Source: an uncultured Prevotellaceae bacterium (GTDB lineage Bacteria; Bacteroidota; Bacteroidia; Bacteroidales; Muribaculaceae). Taken from it: DNA of 33,287 bases. Each line of letters opens with the position of its first letter. The first letter of the stretch is position 1. The notes below the pieces were generated by a model. The model saw only the letters and a program-made list of their open reading frames with translations, did not search any database and was not told where the DNA came from. Position numbers and translations under genes: made by a program. Location of the stretch: the NCBI GenBank assembly GCA_900322135.1, contig ONYP01000076.1, forward strand, positions 1-33,287, given 5' to 3'. Shown in pieces: positions 7,656-15,465 of this stretch.

Positions 7656-9137
7656 CTAAATCTGTTGATGCTGCTCGTGGCCCTCGACATAGATGGCGCT
7701 GAAGGGGCGGGCGGGACACACATACTCACACATGCCGCAACCGATGCACATCGCGCTGTTAACGGCGGGAACCATCGGCGAGGTGTCATCGTCAGGGTTG
7801 CTGGGCACCATCATGATGGCACCCGAGGGGCAATGGCGGGCACAGTTGCCACAGCTCACGCCATCCTTGAGAATCAAGCAATTATCCTTAACCCACACGG
7901 CATGTCCCAACACAGTCGATGATTTCTCGGCAACGGTAATGGGCTTGATGGCGCCGGTGGGGCACACACTGGAGCACTCCACACACTCGGGACGGCATGC
8001 TCCGCGCTCAAAGCTGAGTTCCGGCTGCATGAGCCTCATGGGATCGGATGAGGGACGCAACACACCGTTGGGGCACTTCGCCACGCACAACTGGCAGGCC
8101 GTACAGTGCTGAGCGAAGTTCCTGGCAGTCGCTGAACCGGGAGGCAAGACGGGAGTCGAACGCTTGGCGGGCACCTTGTCCTCGATTACAGCGAGACCGC
8201 CGTCCACTTTCTTGGCAGCCTGGGCCAACGCTACATCGGCACCCACGATGGCAGCGCCCACGAGGAACGCGCGACGGTTACTGTCGGTTGAGGGTGCTTC
8301 CTCTGCTGGCTGGGCCACAGCCTTGGGGTGGCCATAATGCAAGGCGCCAAAGTTACACTTCTCAAGGCAGTTGCCGCAGGTCACGCAACGGGTATAGTCA
8401 ACCTTGTGGGTCTCGAAGTCGATGCAGGAGGCCTTGCAGTTCTTGGTGCACAGGCTGCACGACTTGCACTTATCGGTATCAAAATAGACCTTAAACCACG
8501 AGAAACGCGCCAACTGGGCAAGAATGGTACCCACAGGGCAGATGGTGTTGCAATAGGTGCGGCCGCCACGCCATGCCAGCACGGCGATGATAATGAATGT
8601 CGCCAGGGCAATGAGGAAGGTGGGCAGGCTCTTCATCCACACATCCACGCTGTAGAATGTGTAGCTATCCATCCGCTCGGCCACCGAGGCCAGCAAGTTG
8701 TTGCCCCACTGATAAACGGGCAGCAGCAGATTGGTCACCATGCGACCGTAACTGCTGTAGGGGGCCAACAATGCCACCAGCGCATGCAGGCCGGCGATGA
8801 AGGCAGCGACGAACACCACCAGCACGCCATAGCGCAGCCATCGGCGCTCGGGGCTTGCGGTAAAGCGGTTTTTCTTGCGCTTGCCGTGAATCCACGACAC
8901 GATGTCCTGGAAAATGCCCAGCGGGCAGATGACCGAGCAATAGATACGGCCGAAGATGAGCGTCAGCAGCACCAGCGCCACAATGACCACCACATTCAAT
9001 GCCAACAGAGCGGGCAGAAACTGGATGCGCGCCGTCCATGACAAGTAGTGGTGCAGCACTCCGCTCACATCAAGAAACAAAAGCGCCACCATGATCATCA
9101 TGATGGCAGCCAGTGCTATGCGGATTTTCCTTAACAT
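7656..9137 (-). CDS. NapH/YccM-like membrane polyferredoxin with internal Tat-like segment
   Basis: The start is set at ATG 9137 (493 residues). A longer frame reaches 9230, but a -7 promoter element at 9173-9180 lies inside that extension. Residues 1-200 hold several membrane helices with the NapH-type motifs CSVICPLGIFQDIVSW and CNTICPVGTILAQLARF. Two ferredoxin clusters follow: CKSCSLCTKNCKASC at about 224-238 and CVTCGNCLEKCNFGAL at about 251-266. At 287-307 is NRRAFLVGAAIVGADVALAQA, a twin-arginine motif plus a hydrophobic stretch. After it come four more Cys clusters (CTACQLCVAKCP, CVECSSVCP, CGNCARHCP, CIGCGMCEYVCP). The protein therefore looks like a NapH-type quinol-side module fused to a NapG/MauM-like exported ferredoxin. 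Inferred role: electron transfer from the membrane pool to the aldo/keto reductase encoded next. Confidence 0.85.
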   Translation of the reverse strand: MLRKIRIALAAIMMIMVALLFLDVSGVLHHYLSWTARIQFLPALLALNVVVIVALVLLTLIFGRIYCSVICPLGIFQDIVSWIHGKRKKNRFTASPERRWLRYGVLVVFVAAFIAGLHALVALLAPYSSYGRMVTNLLLPVYQWGNNLLASVAERMDSYTFYSVDVWMKSLPTFLIALATFIIIAVLAWRGGRTYCNTICPVGTILAQLARFSWFKVYFDTDKCKSCSLCTKNCKASCIDFETHKVDYTRCVTCGNCLEKCNFGALHYGHPKAVAQPAEEAPSTDSNRRAFLVGAAIVGADVALAQAAKKVDGGLAVIEDKVPAKRSTPVLPPGSATARNFAQHCTACQLCVAKCPNGVLRPSSDPMRLMQPELSFERGACRPECVECSSVCPTGAIKPITVAEKSSTVLGHAVWVKDNCLILKDGVSCGNCARHCPSGAIMMVPSNPDDDTSPMVPAVNSAMCIGCGMCEYVCPARPFSAIYVEGHEQHQQI

Positions 9138-9172
9138 AATAGTGATTTGTGAATGATGATTAGTTGATTGGG

Positions 9173-9180
9173 CAAAGATA
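9173..9180 (-). promoter_or_regulatory. Proximal -7 element of the redox operon
   Basis: On the minus strand this reads TATCTTTG, 35 bases before the start codon at 9137. It has no clear -33 partner. Its position supports the shorter reading frame. Confidence 0.4.
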
Positions 9181-9314
9181 ATGAAAAAAACGGATTCCTC
9201 TCCCCTAAAAACCATTTTTTGGCCATTCATGAATCACATAAAAAAAACAAACACCCCGTTTCACAACGCGATGTTCATTTAGGATGAATAGTATTAATAT
9301 TTCCAACTTTGACG

Positions 9315-9346
9315 CAAAAGTAGTGCTATTCTGCATATTGTGCAAA
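9315..9346 (-). promoter_or_regulatory. Distal promoter of the redox operon
   Basis: On the minus strand a -33 TTTG (complement of 9343-9346) and a -7 TACTTTTG (complement of 9315-9322) are 20 bases apart, a full match to the Bacteroidota consensus. It would give a leader of about 170 bases. The gap 9138-9454 otherwise holds only the proximal -7 element and the downstream terminator. Confidence 0.65.
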
Positions 9347-9400
9347 TTTCAACTGTCAAAAATTGTTATTTAAAGTTAATTGATTTCGGTAGGGATGAAT

Positions 9401-9435
9401 CAAACAGGGCACCCCGCGATGGGGTGCCCTGTTTG
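9401..9435 (-). terminator. Terminator of the metalloprotease genes
   Basis: This is a perfect 15-bp stem, CAAACAGGGCACCCC (9401-9415) with GGGGTGCCCTGTTTG (9421-9435), loop GCGAT, 19 bases after the stop of the minus-strand protease gene. Confidence 0.85.
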
Positions 9436-9454
9436 ATATGAAATCCACTATCTG

Positions 9455-11665
9455 TTATTCAGCCGTCAGCAACAAGTCGATAATCTTGTTGATATCGCTC
9501 AAGCCGATTTCACCGTCGCCATCCACATCGGCACGGGCCAGTACAGTGGCATCGGCATTGCTGCCCTGGATGATGGCAATGACGAGGTTCACATCGCTGA
9601 TGCTCACTTCACCGTCATAGTTCACATCACCCTTCACGGGCTGAGGCCACATATCGGTGTAATACAACTTGATGTCATCAAGGTAGCAGCACTGCTTGGC
9701 GTGGCCGGCCGTCTGGTTAAAACGCAGCATGATGGGCGCATCGATGGGCAGGGCCACCGAAGCCGACCCCTTTTCGCCTGCGGGAATGACTATCGTGCCC
9801 TCGGCGGGTGCCACCCAGTTGATGCCACCGTCTACCGAGTAGGAGAACTTGAATTTAGCCTCGGTAGTGGTCGGGTTGAAGACGGTATAGTTCACCATAT
9901 AGGGGATGATAGCCAACGGTGCCGATGTAGTCAACTGACTGGGCTTTTTCATGCCCACGGCCTGGTTGCCTGAGCACTGGCCTTCTTCAGGGTTGACTAT
10001 TGAGCACTTCACGAAGTCCCAATCAGCATAGATGCCCTCGACCCCCTTAGCGCTCTGGTCCTCGGTAGCCGGCATCAGTTCAAAGTCCTCGATGATTGTG
10101 ATAATCGATGTGTCGGGAACCAGGCTGAACTTGATCAGACCGTTCTCCTCGGCAATATCCATGATGGTGTAATCGTTGAAGCTGCGGTCCCATGTGAGCA
10201 GGCTGGGATTGGTGAAGTTGGTTATCGATGTCACATCATTCTTTCCGGGGAAGGGGTCACTGTCGCTGTCCTGGCCTGAATAGTAGGCACGCAACAGCTC
10301 GTAATACATGTGGTTGGGGTTACAGTTCACCTCATTGCTCCACCACACGCGGGTGTCGGAAGAGTCCACGCGTGCCACCATCATGCCATGACCGGGCAGG
10401 AAACCGTCCCACTTACCGACCTGGCGGTTCTCGATAAGGAAGAACTCATCCTGGTTAGGCGTGTTCAGGCGATAACCCACATTGCTCAAGTCGAGCGGTT
10501 GCAGGACATAGTCTCCACCTGCATCAAGCACCACTGGCTCGGTGAAACCCAGAGCGTAGCGCTCATACAGGCTATAGCCCACGGGGTTGCGGCCAAAGTT
10601 GTTGCCGCTGCCGCCAGCCATCACCGACCACTCACCGGGATTGCGGCTCTCACCGCCGCTGCCGTTGTAATCGGTGTCATACAGGTCAGGCAGACCCAGC
10701 ACATGACCGAACTCATGGCAGAAGGTGCCGATGCCGTTCACATCAGAGTAATAGCCTTCCCAACCGGCAATCTCGGTTGAGCAGGCATACAGGCCGAAAC
10801 CCACGCCGTCACGGGCAGGCGAGCGCCACAGGTAATACATGTGGGGCCACAGGTACTCCTGGTTGTTGCCGCTGTAGTTGGCCGAAAATCCTGCCACCAG
10901 GAAGAACACCATATCGACCTCGCCGTCGCCATCACTGTCATAGTCGCTGAAGTCCACCTCGTCGTCGGCAGCGGCAAGGGCGGCATTGAACACGGCCTCG
11001 GCATTAGAGGTACCCTGGGGGTAGGTGCACGGGAAATTCACAGTCACGGGGCCTACCACATCAAACACGGGGTCAAAAATATGGTTGGAGTTATCATAGA
11101 AATAATCCCTCACACTACCCGTCATGCTCACCCAGCGGTTATTGAGCCTATAGCCGGTGAAGTCATGGGTGTTGACCATGTCGTTATAGAACTCGTTGGC
11201 ATTGTTCATCGTGAAACGCTTGTTAGTGTAATTGATCAGGATGATCAGGCCACGGAAGTTATCATAATCCATCATGCCCTCGGCTCCCACGCGCATGGCG
11301 CCGTTGCGGCTGGCCAGCATGCGACGGCCGGTATTCACCATCCTGTCGCCGACCAATCCTTTGGGTACAGCGGCCAAAGCCGACCTGTCGGCTGCGCTGC
11401 GCTGAGCGGCGTCACGGGCAATGCGGTCACCAGGCACCAAGCGGTCACCATCCAGGCGGGCATAGGTATAATAGCCTGCTGCATTCTTGAGCACGGTGTA
11501 GCCATCGGCAGTGGTGGTGAAGTGGAAAAACTCATCACCATGCAAGGCCACGGTCAATGTCGTCCCATCGGGCTGAGTCACCTGGACGGGCGTAGGGTCG
11601 GCTGGGATTGCTCGGGCCATCAGGCACAACAGTCCCATCGAGAGTAACAATAAACTTTTCTTCAT
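9455..11665 (-). CDS. Secreted M6-type zinc metalloprotease with C-terminal dockerin type I repeats (copy 1)
   Basis: The 736-residue protein has a signal peptide (MKKSLLLLSMGLLCLMARA). The zinc site is H317-E-F-G-H321-V-L-G-L-P-D327, the HExxHxxGxxD form of metzincin-like M6 peptidases (immune inhibitor A family), and WSVMAGG at 346-352 is a plausible Met-turn. DYDSDGDGEVDM (about 241-252) resembles a calcium loop. Residues about 530-660 look like a beta-sandwich. The C-terminus has two dockerin-like repeats (DVNYDGEVSISDVN and DVDGDGEIGLSDIN). The conserved N-terminal block around QPDGTTLTVALHGDEFFHF is a likely propeptide. It probably degrades extracellular or surface protein. No scaffoldin or cohesin gene is nearby, so the dockerin partner is unknown. 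It is the downstream member of a tandem pair. Confidence 0.87.
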   Translation of the reverse strand: MKKSLLLLSMGLLCLMARAIPADPTPVQVTQPDGTTLTVALHGDEFFHFTTTADGYTVLKNAAGYYTYARLDGDRLVPGDRIARDAAQRSAADRSALAAVPKGLVGDRMVNTGRRMLASRNGAMRVGAEGMMDYDNFRGLIILINYTNKRFTMNNANEFYNDMVNTHDFTGYRLNNRWVSMTGSVRDYFYDNSNHIFDPVFDVVGPVTVNFPCTYPQGTSNAEAVFNAALAAADDEVDFSDYDSDGDGEVDMVFFLVAGFSANYSGNNQEYLWPHMYYLWRSPARDGVGFGLYACSTEIAGWEGYYSDVNGIGTFCHEFGHVLGLPDLYDTDYNGSGGESRNPGEWSVMAGGSGNNFGRNPVGYSLYERYALGFTEPVVLDAGGDYVLQPLDLSNVGYRLNTPNQDEFFLIENRQVGKWDGFLPGHGMMVARVDSSDTRVWWSNEVNCNPNHMYYELLRAYYSGQDSDSDPFPGKNDVTSITNFTNPSLLTWDRSFNDYTIMDIAEENGLIKFSLVPDTSIITIIEDFELMPATEDQSAKGVEGIYADWDFVKCSIVNPEEGQCSGNQAVGMKKPSQLTTSAPLAIIPYMVNYTVFNPTTTEAKFKFSYSVDGGINWVAPAEGTIVIPAGEKGSASVALPIDAPIMLRFNQTAGHAKQCCYLDDIKLYYTDMWPQPVKGDVNYDGEVSISDVNLVIAIIQGSNADATVLARADVDGDGEIGLSDINKIIDLLLTAE

Positions 11666-11731
11666 AACTAATATATACTCTTCTACTTAATTTTGGTTTC
11701 CCATTGATAAAAACTCAACAGTCACTGGACA

Positions 11732-13948
11732 TCATGAAAGAATGATGTCAATAATACGGTTCACATCGGCAATGTTCACTTCACCGTCGCCATTCACATC
11801 GGCTGCAGCCAGCTTGGGATCATCGGTGCTTCCCGACAGGATAAGACTGAGGACGAGATTCACATCGGCAATGTTCACTTCACCGTCACCATTCACATCA
11901 CCCTCGATGGGGGCCATGCCCTCGGTATAATAAAGTGTGAAGTTGTCGATATAGACGGTCTTGTCCTTAGTGGCCGACTGATAGATGCGGAACTGCGCCG
12001 ATTGGCGAGAATTCAGGTTCAGTGCCCAGTAACAGGTAGCGGTAGTACCCTTAGCCACCTCGACTGTCGCATTGCTGGCGGGAGTCATGGCCTTAATCCA
12101 GGTCTGACCGCCGTCGAGCGAATACTCAAGCGAGAAGCGGGCCACGCTGGTGCTCGTGTTGAACACATCCATGCTGGCCAAGTAGATATTCTCATTAACA
12201 GGTGTTGTCGAGTATAACTGGCTGGGGGCCTTCATCATCACGCTGTGGATGCCGTCGGCCTTACCCTCGCCCGGGGCACGCACACCAGCCTTGACGAACG
12301 ACCAGTCGGCAAACACACCTTCCACATTGGTCTCATTGGTAGTCGTGGTAACCGGCATCTGCTCAAAGTCCTCAATCATCCGCAGGATGTCTCCGTCATT
12401 CACCACATTAAATGTGATGATGCCTTCGTTCTCGCTGATACCCACGATGTTGTAGTCGTTGGCATAGCCGCCCCAGGTCTTCAGGCTAGGATGCGTGTCG
12501 TTGGTGAGCATCGGGTTGCCCGATGTGCCAGGGAACGGGTCACTGCCCAGGTCGCCCTCGAGAGTGTTACCGGCACGCAACATCTCAAAGTAATTGTGTT
12601 CGGGGTTACAGTTGACCTTATTGTTGGCCCAGATGCTCAAATTGGTGCTGTCGACACGGGTCACAATCATGCCGTGACCTGGGATATAGGTGTCCCAGCC
12701 GGTTTTCTGACGGTTCTCGATGGTGAAGAATTCATTATCCACAGGAGTGCGCAGGATATAGCCCTCGCGGGAGGTGTTCACGGGTTCCAGCGTGAAACTG
12801 CCGGGGCCGGTAATGGTCTTGGGATGAGCCCAACCCAGGGCGTAACGCTCATAGAAGGTGTAGCCAGCGGGAGTCCTGCCGTAGTTGTGGTCGGCACCTC
12901 CAGCCATCACATCCCATGCGCCGGGGTTGTGGCTCTCGCCGCCACTCTGGCTATAGTCGGTATCATAGAAGTCGGGCAGGCCCAGCACATGGCTGAACTC
13001 ATGGCAGATGGTGCCAATGGCCTCAACGACTACCGAAGAGGGAGTAGCCTCCCAGCCGTAGAGTTCGGTAGAACTTGCATAGCGGTCCATCCACACGCCG
13101 TCATACGAGAGATGATAGTAATCAAAACTGGAGGCATGGGGCCACAGATAGCCCGAGTTGTTGCCGCCATAACTCGATGAGTAACCGGCCACCAGGAAGT
13201 AAACCATATCCACCTTGCCGTCGCCATTGTTGTCATATTGGCGGTAATCGATGTCATCGTTGGCATTCTTCAACGCAGTTCTGAAAATGGATGAAGAATT
13301 GTTCTGGCACTGGACGGCGGTGCGCGTTGAAGTGTAAGGACCATACACATCAAACGGGGGTGCAAAAGCACCGTCGGACTGGTCATTGAAGTAGTCACGC
13401 ACACTGCCGGGGCAATTCACGCTGCGGCCAGTCACTGGGTCGATATAGTTCGATAAATTGGCTGTGCTGAACATTTCGGTATAAAATGCCTGAGGGTCTT
13501 CGGCGGCAAAATGCCTGTCGGCGAAGTCAATCAGGATGACCAGGCCGCGGAAGTTCTCGAAGTCAAAACCCGAAAGGTCCACATTTTGTTTTACACGGCG
13601 CATGTGGCACTCGGCCACGGCCATCTCGTCAACCATACGCTTGCTGACAGTCTGCAGGAATGCCAACTCTGTGGCGCTGCGATGTCCAGCATCATGAGCC
13701 AGAATCTGGGTCGCTTTTAAGCCCATGCCGTCACGATCAGCATATACATACGCCCCCGTCTCATTCTGCATGACGGTATATCCATCGGCTGTAGTGTTGA
13801 AGTGATAGTACTCATCTCCCACGAGATCAATGGTCAACATGGTGCCGTCGGGCTGCGCCACCTTTACCAAGCCGCGATGGGCAGGGATAGCAAAAGCCTG
13901 AATGCTCATCACTATTGCTGCCAGCAGCACATAAGTCAATTTCCTCAT
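11732..13948 (-). CDS. Secreted M6-type zinc metalloprotease with C-terminal dockerin type I repeats (copy 2)
   Basis: The 738-residue protein is a full-length paralog of the gene downstream and has the same domain order: signal peptide (to about AFA, residue 20), N-terminal block with QPDGTMLTIDLVGDEYYHF, Ca-loop-like DNNGDGKVDM, zinc site H316-E-F-S-H320-V-L-G-L-P-D326, Met-turn candidate WDVMAGG, beta-sandwich region and two dockerin repeats. The repeats here are nearly identical (NGDGEVNIADVN twice), and their DNA is nearly identical too (about 11759-11799 and 11859-11899), which points to recent repeat exchange. The two proteins differ through much of the middle, so the gene duplication is old. 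The 66-base spacer to copy 1 holds no terminator or convincing promoter, so one transcript is likely. Confidence 0.87.
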   Translation of the reverse strand: MRKLTYVLLAAIVMSIQAFAIPAHRGLVKVAQPDGTMLTIDLVGDEYYHFNTTADGYTVMQNETGAYVYADRDGMGLKATQILAHDAGHRSATELAFLQTVSKRMVDEMAVAECHMRRVKQNVDLSGFDFENFRGLVILIDFADRHFAAEDPQAFYTEMFSTANLSNYIDPVTGRSVNCPGSVRDYFNDQSDGAFAPPFDVYGPYTSTRTAVQCQNNSSSIFRTALKNANDDIDYRQYDNNGDGKVDMVYFLVAGYSSSYGGNNSGYLWPHASSFDYYHLSYDGVWMDRYASSTELYGWEATPSSVVVEAIGTICHEFSHVLGLPDFYDTDYSQSGGESHNPGAWDVMAGGADHNYGRTPAGYTFYERYALGWAHPKTITGPGSFTLEPVNTSREGYILRTPVDNEFFTIENRQKTGWDTYIPGHGMIVTRVDSTNLSIWANNKVNCNPEHNYFEMLRAGNTLEGDLGSDPFPGTSGNPMLTNDTHPSLKTWGGYANDYNIVGISENEGIITFNVVNDGDILRMIEDFEQMPVTTTTNETNVEGVFADWSFVKAGVRAPGEGKADGIHSVMMKAPSQLYSTTPVNENIYLASMDVFNTSTSVARFSLEYSLDGGQTWIKAMTPASNATVEVAKGTTATCYWALNLNSRQSAQFRIYQSATKDKTVYIDNFTLYYTEGMAPIEGDVNGDGEVNIADVNLVLSLILSGSTDDPKLAAADVNGDGEVNIADVNRIIDIILS

Positions 13949-14045
13949 TTTTTGTCTTTATTTTAATTTTAAGTTGTTAGCACTCAAACATTTTGATGGG
14001 AATCCTTGACCAGCCGAGACATGCCGGTCGCGTGTTTAGAGCCCG

Positions 14046-14053
14046 CAAATTTA
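14046..14053 (-). promoter_or_regulatory. -7 promoter element of the protease pair
   Basis: On the minus strand this reads TAAATTTG, matching TAnnTTTG, about 98 bases before the start codon at 13948. No TTTG is seen at the -33 distance. Confidence 0.45.
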
Positions 14054-14148
14054 CACCTTATTTTTCTCTTTTAATATAAAAATTGGTTAAATGTGTCGTT
14101 TTCACGCGATTTTAGAGCACTTTATCATGCCTCGTCGATAAAAAACAC

Positions 14149-14292
14149 TACCTTTGTTTCCGGAAAGGGCAAATCAAAAGAACACATTTGATTTTTAAAG
14201 GCAAAAGGGTCGAGGTTTTATTAAATAGGTACGACCCTTTAAAAAGATGTTTTAAGGTTTACAATTGGTGGCTCCGTCGTGATGACGGGGCC
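14149..14292 (+). other. Possible structured small RNA or leader in the gene-free stretch before parA
   Basis: The 13949-14652 gap holds no convincing protein gene. At 14149-14156 TACCTTTG matches the plus-strand -7 consensus. Downstream are two clear hairpins: AAAGGGTCG (14204-14212) with CGACCCTTT (14232-14240), and GGCTCCGTC (14270-14278) with GACGGGGCC (14284-14292), loop GTGAT. No T-run follows the second stem. This could be an independent small RNA or the start of a very long parA leader. I do not recognise a known RNA family. Confidence 0.35.
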
Positions 14293-14423
14293 ATTTCATT
14301 GGGGATTAGACTTAACTTGCTGGTTAAAAACGCAATGTTCCACGATTGATTGGCCAAAGCGAAAGTTTTGAACATTTGCGCCATTTTATCGTCTTTTTTC
14401 AAGGTTTTTTGGCAAAAAAAATG

Positions 14424-14431
14424 TTCCTTTG
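14424..14431 (+). promoter_or_regulatory. Likely -7 element of the parA operon
   Basis: TTCCTTTG followed by CACCC resembles the TACCTTTG-CACCC seen in front of tRNA-Leu at 20206, with one mismatch to TAnnTTTG. Transcription would start about 14438, so the leader would consist almost wholly of the tandem repeats. A -33 partner is not clear. Confidence 0.4.
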
Positions 14432-14440
14432 CACCCGTGA

Positions 14441-14649
14441 AACATCGCGCAAGCCGAATGCAGTGCCAAATCCATTTGAGCAATGCCGAGGCGCAGCCGA
14501 TGTTATACAAACATCGCGCAAGCCGAATGCAGTGCCAAATCCATTTGGCAGCCGATGTTATACAAACATCGCGCAAGCCGAATGCAGTGCCAAATCCATT
14601 TGAGCAATGCTGAGGCACAGCCGATGTTCTAACATAGTGCAAACTGAAA
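14441..14649 (+). repeat. Three tandem repeats of 69/55/about 66 bp plus a degenerate fourth start, directly before parA
   Basis: Unit 1 is 14441-14509 (69 bp), unit 2 is 14510-14564 (55 bp) and unit 3 is 14565 to about 14630. A degraded start of a fourth unit (AACATAGTGCAAACTGAA) covers 14631-14648. Unit 2 lacks exactly 14 bases between CATTTG and GCAGCC. Each unit starts with AACATCG and closes with CGATGTT, so each can fold into a large hairpin, and each contains CAAATCCATTTG, a small inverted repeat. Units 1 and 3 differ by only a few substitutions. The array ends three bases before the parA start codon. Confidence 0.9.
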
Positions 14650-14652
14650 CTC

Positions 14653-15423
14653 ATGGGAAAGATAATAGCAATAGCCAATCAAAAAGGGGGCGTGGGCAAG
14701 ACCACTACATCAATCAATCTATCGGCAGCGATGGCAGCCAGCGGACAACGCGTCCTGCTCATCGACGCCGACCCGCAGGCCAACGCCACCTCGGGTCTGG
14801 GCATCGAGCCCAAGAACATGTCGTCCACCATCTATGAATGCCTGGTCGATGACTACCCCATGCGCAGCGCCACGGTTGACACCTGTGTCGAGGGACTCAA
14901 ACTCCTGGGCTCACGCATCGACCTGGTCGGCGCTGAGCTGGAACTTGTTGAGCGTCAAGGGCGTGAGCGCGTGCTCAAAAAGGCCATCGAGGACATCAAG
15001 GACGATTATGACTACATCATCATCGACTGTAGCCCGTCGTTGGGACTGATTACCGTGAATGCCCTCACGGCAGCCGACAGCGTCATCATCCCTGTCCAGG
15101 CCGAGTATTTCGCGCTCGAGGGCATCAGCAAACTGCTCAACACGATACGCATCATCAAGGGGAAACTCAATGCTGCACTGCGCATCGAGGGCTTCCTGGT
15201 CACGATGTATGACGCACGCCTGAGGCTTGCCAACGAGATTTATGAGGAATTGAAAGGCCACTTCGGCGACATGGTGTTCAACACCGTCATCCCGCGCAAC
15301 ATCCGCATCAGCGAGGCGCCCAGCCACGGCTTGCCCGTCATTGTCTATGACCCGACATGCCGCGGTGCCTTGAGCCACATCCAGCTAGCACAGGAAATCA
15401 TCGCCCGTGGAAACAGCAACTGA
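14653..15423 (+). CDS. parA: Chromosome-partitioning ATPase ParA/Soj
   Basis: The 256-residue protein is a full-length ParA/MinD-family ATPase without the N-terminal helix-turn-helix of plasmid ParA proteins, so it is the chromosomal Soj type. The deviant Walker A motif KGGVGKTTT is at residues 11-19. LLIDADPQAN (35-44) is the A' box, and DYIIIDCSPSLG is Walker B. ParA binds DNA non-specifically as an ATP dimer and moves ParB-bound origin regions. It is the first gene of parA-parB-DUF5683-mltD. The start at 14653 lies directly after the tandem-repeat array and no Shine-Dalgarno sequence is seen. Confidence 0.96.
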   Translation: MGKIIAIANQKGGVGKTTTSINLSAAMAASGQRVLLIDADPQANATSGLGIEPKNMSSTIYECLVDDYPMRSATVDTCVEGLKLLGSRIDLVGAELELVERQGRERVLKKAIEDIKDDYDYIIIDCSPSLGLITVNALTAADSVIIPVQAEYFALEGISKLLNTIRIIKGKLNAALRIEGFLVTMYDARLRLANEIYEELKGHFGDMVFNTVIPRNIRISEAPSHGLPVIVYDPTCRGALSHIQLAQEIIARGNSN

Positions 15424-15465
15424 TCAAGACAAAGACTAACAACTTAATAGATACAACCAAGAAAT

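Noticed and set aside
9138-9230. Longer start of the polyferredoxin gene at 9230
   Set aside because: The extension contains the -7 element at 9173-9180 and is not membrane- or signal-like. ATG 9137 directly precedes the first membrane helix.
14441-14649. CRISPR-like array
   Set aside because: The units are 55-69 bp and follow each other directly, with no unique spacers and no cas genes. These are plain tandem repeats.
14259-14678. Open frames on both strands across the repeats (for example 14259-14678 minus, 14346-14613 plus)
   Set aside because: They exist only because a 69-bp unit keeps the frame. Unit 2 (55 bp) breaks it, and the encoded repeats have no protein character.
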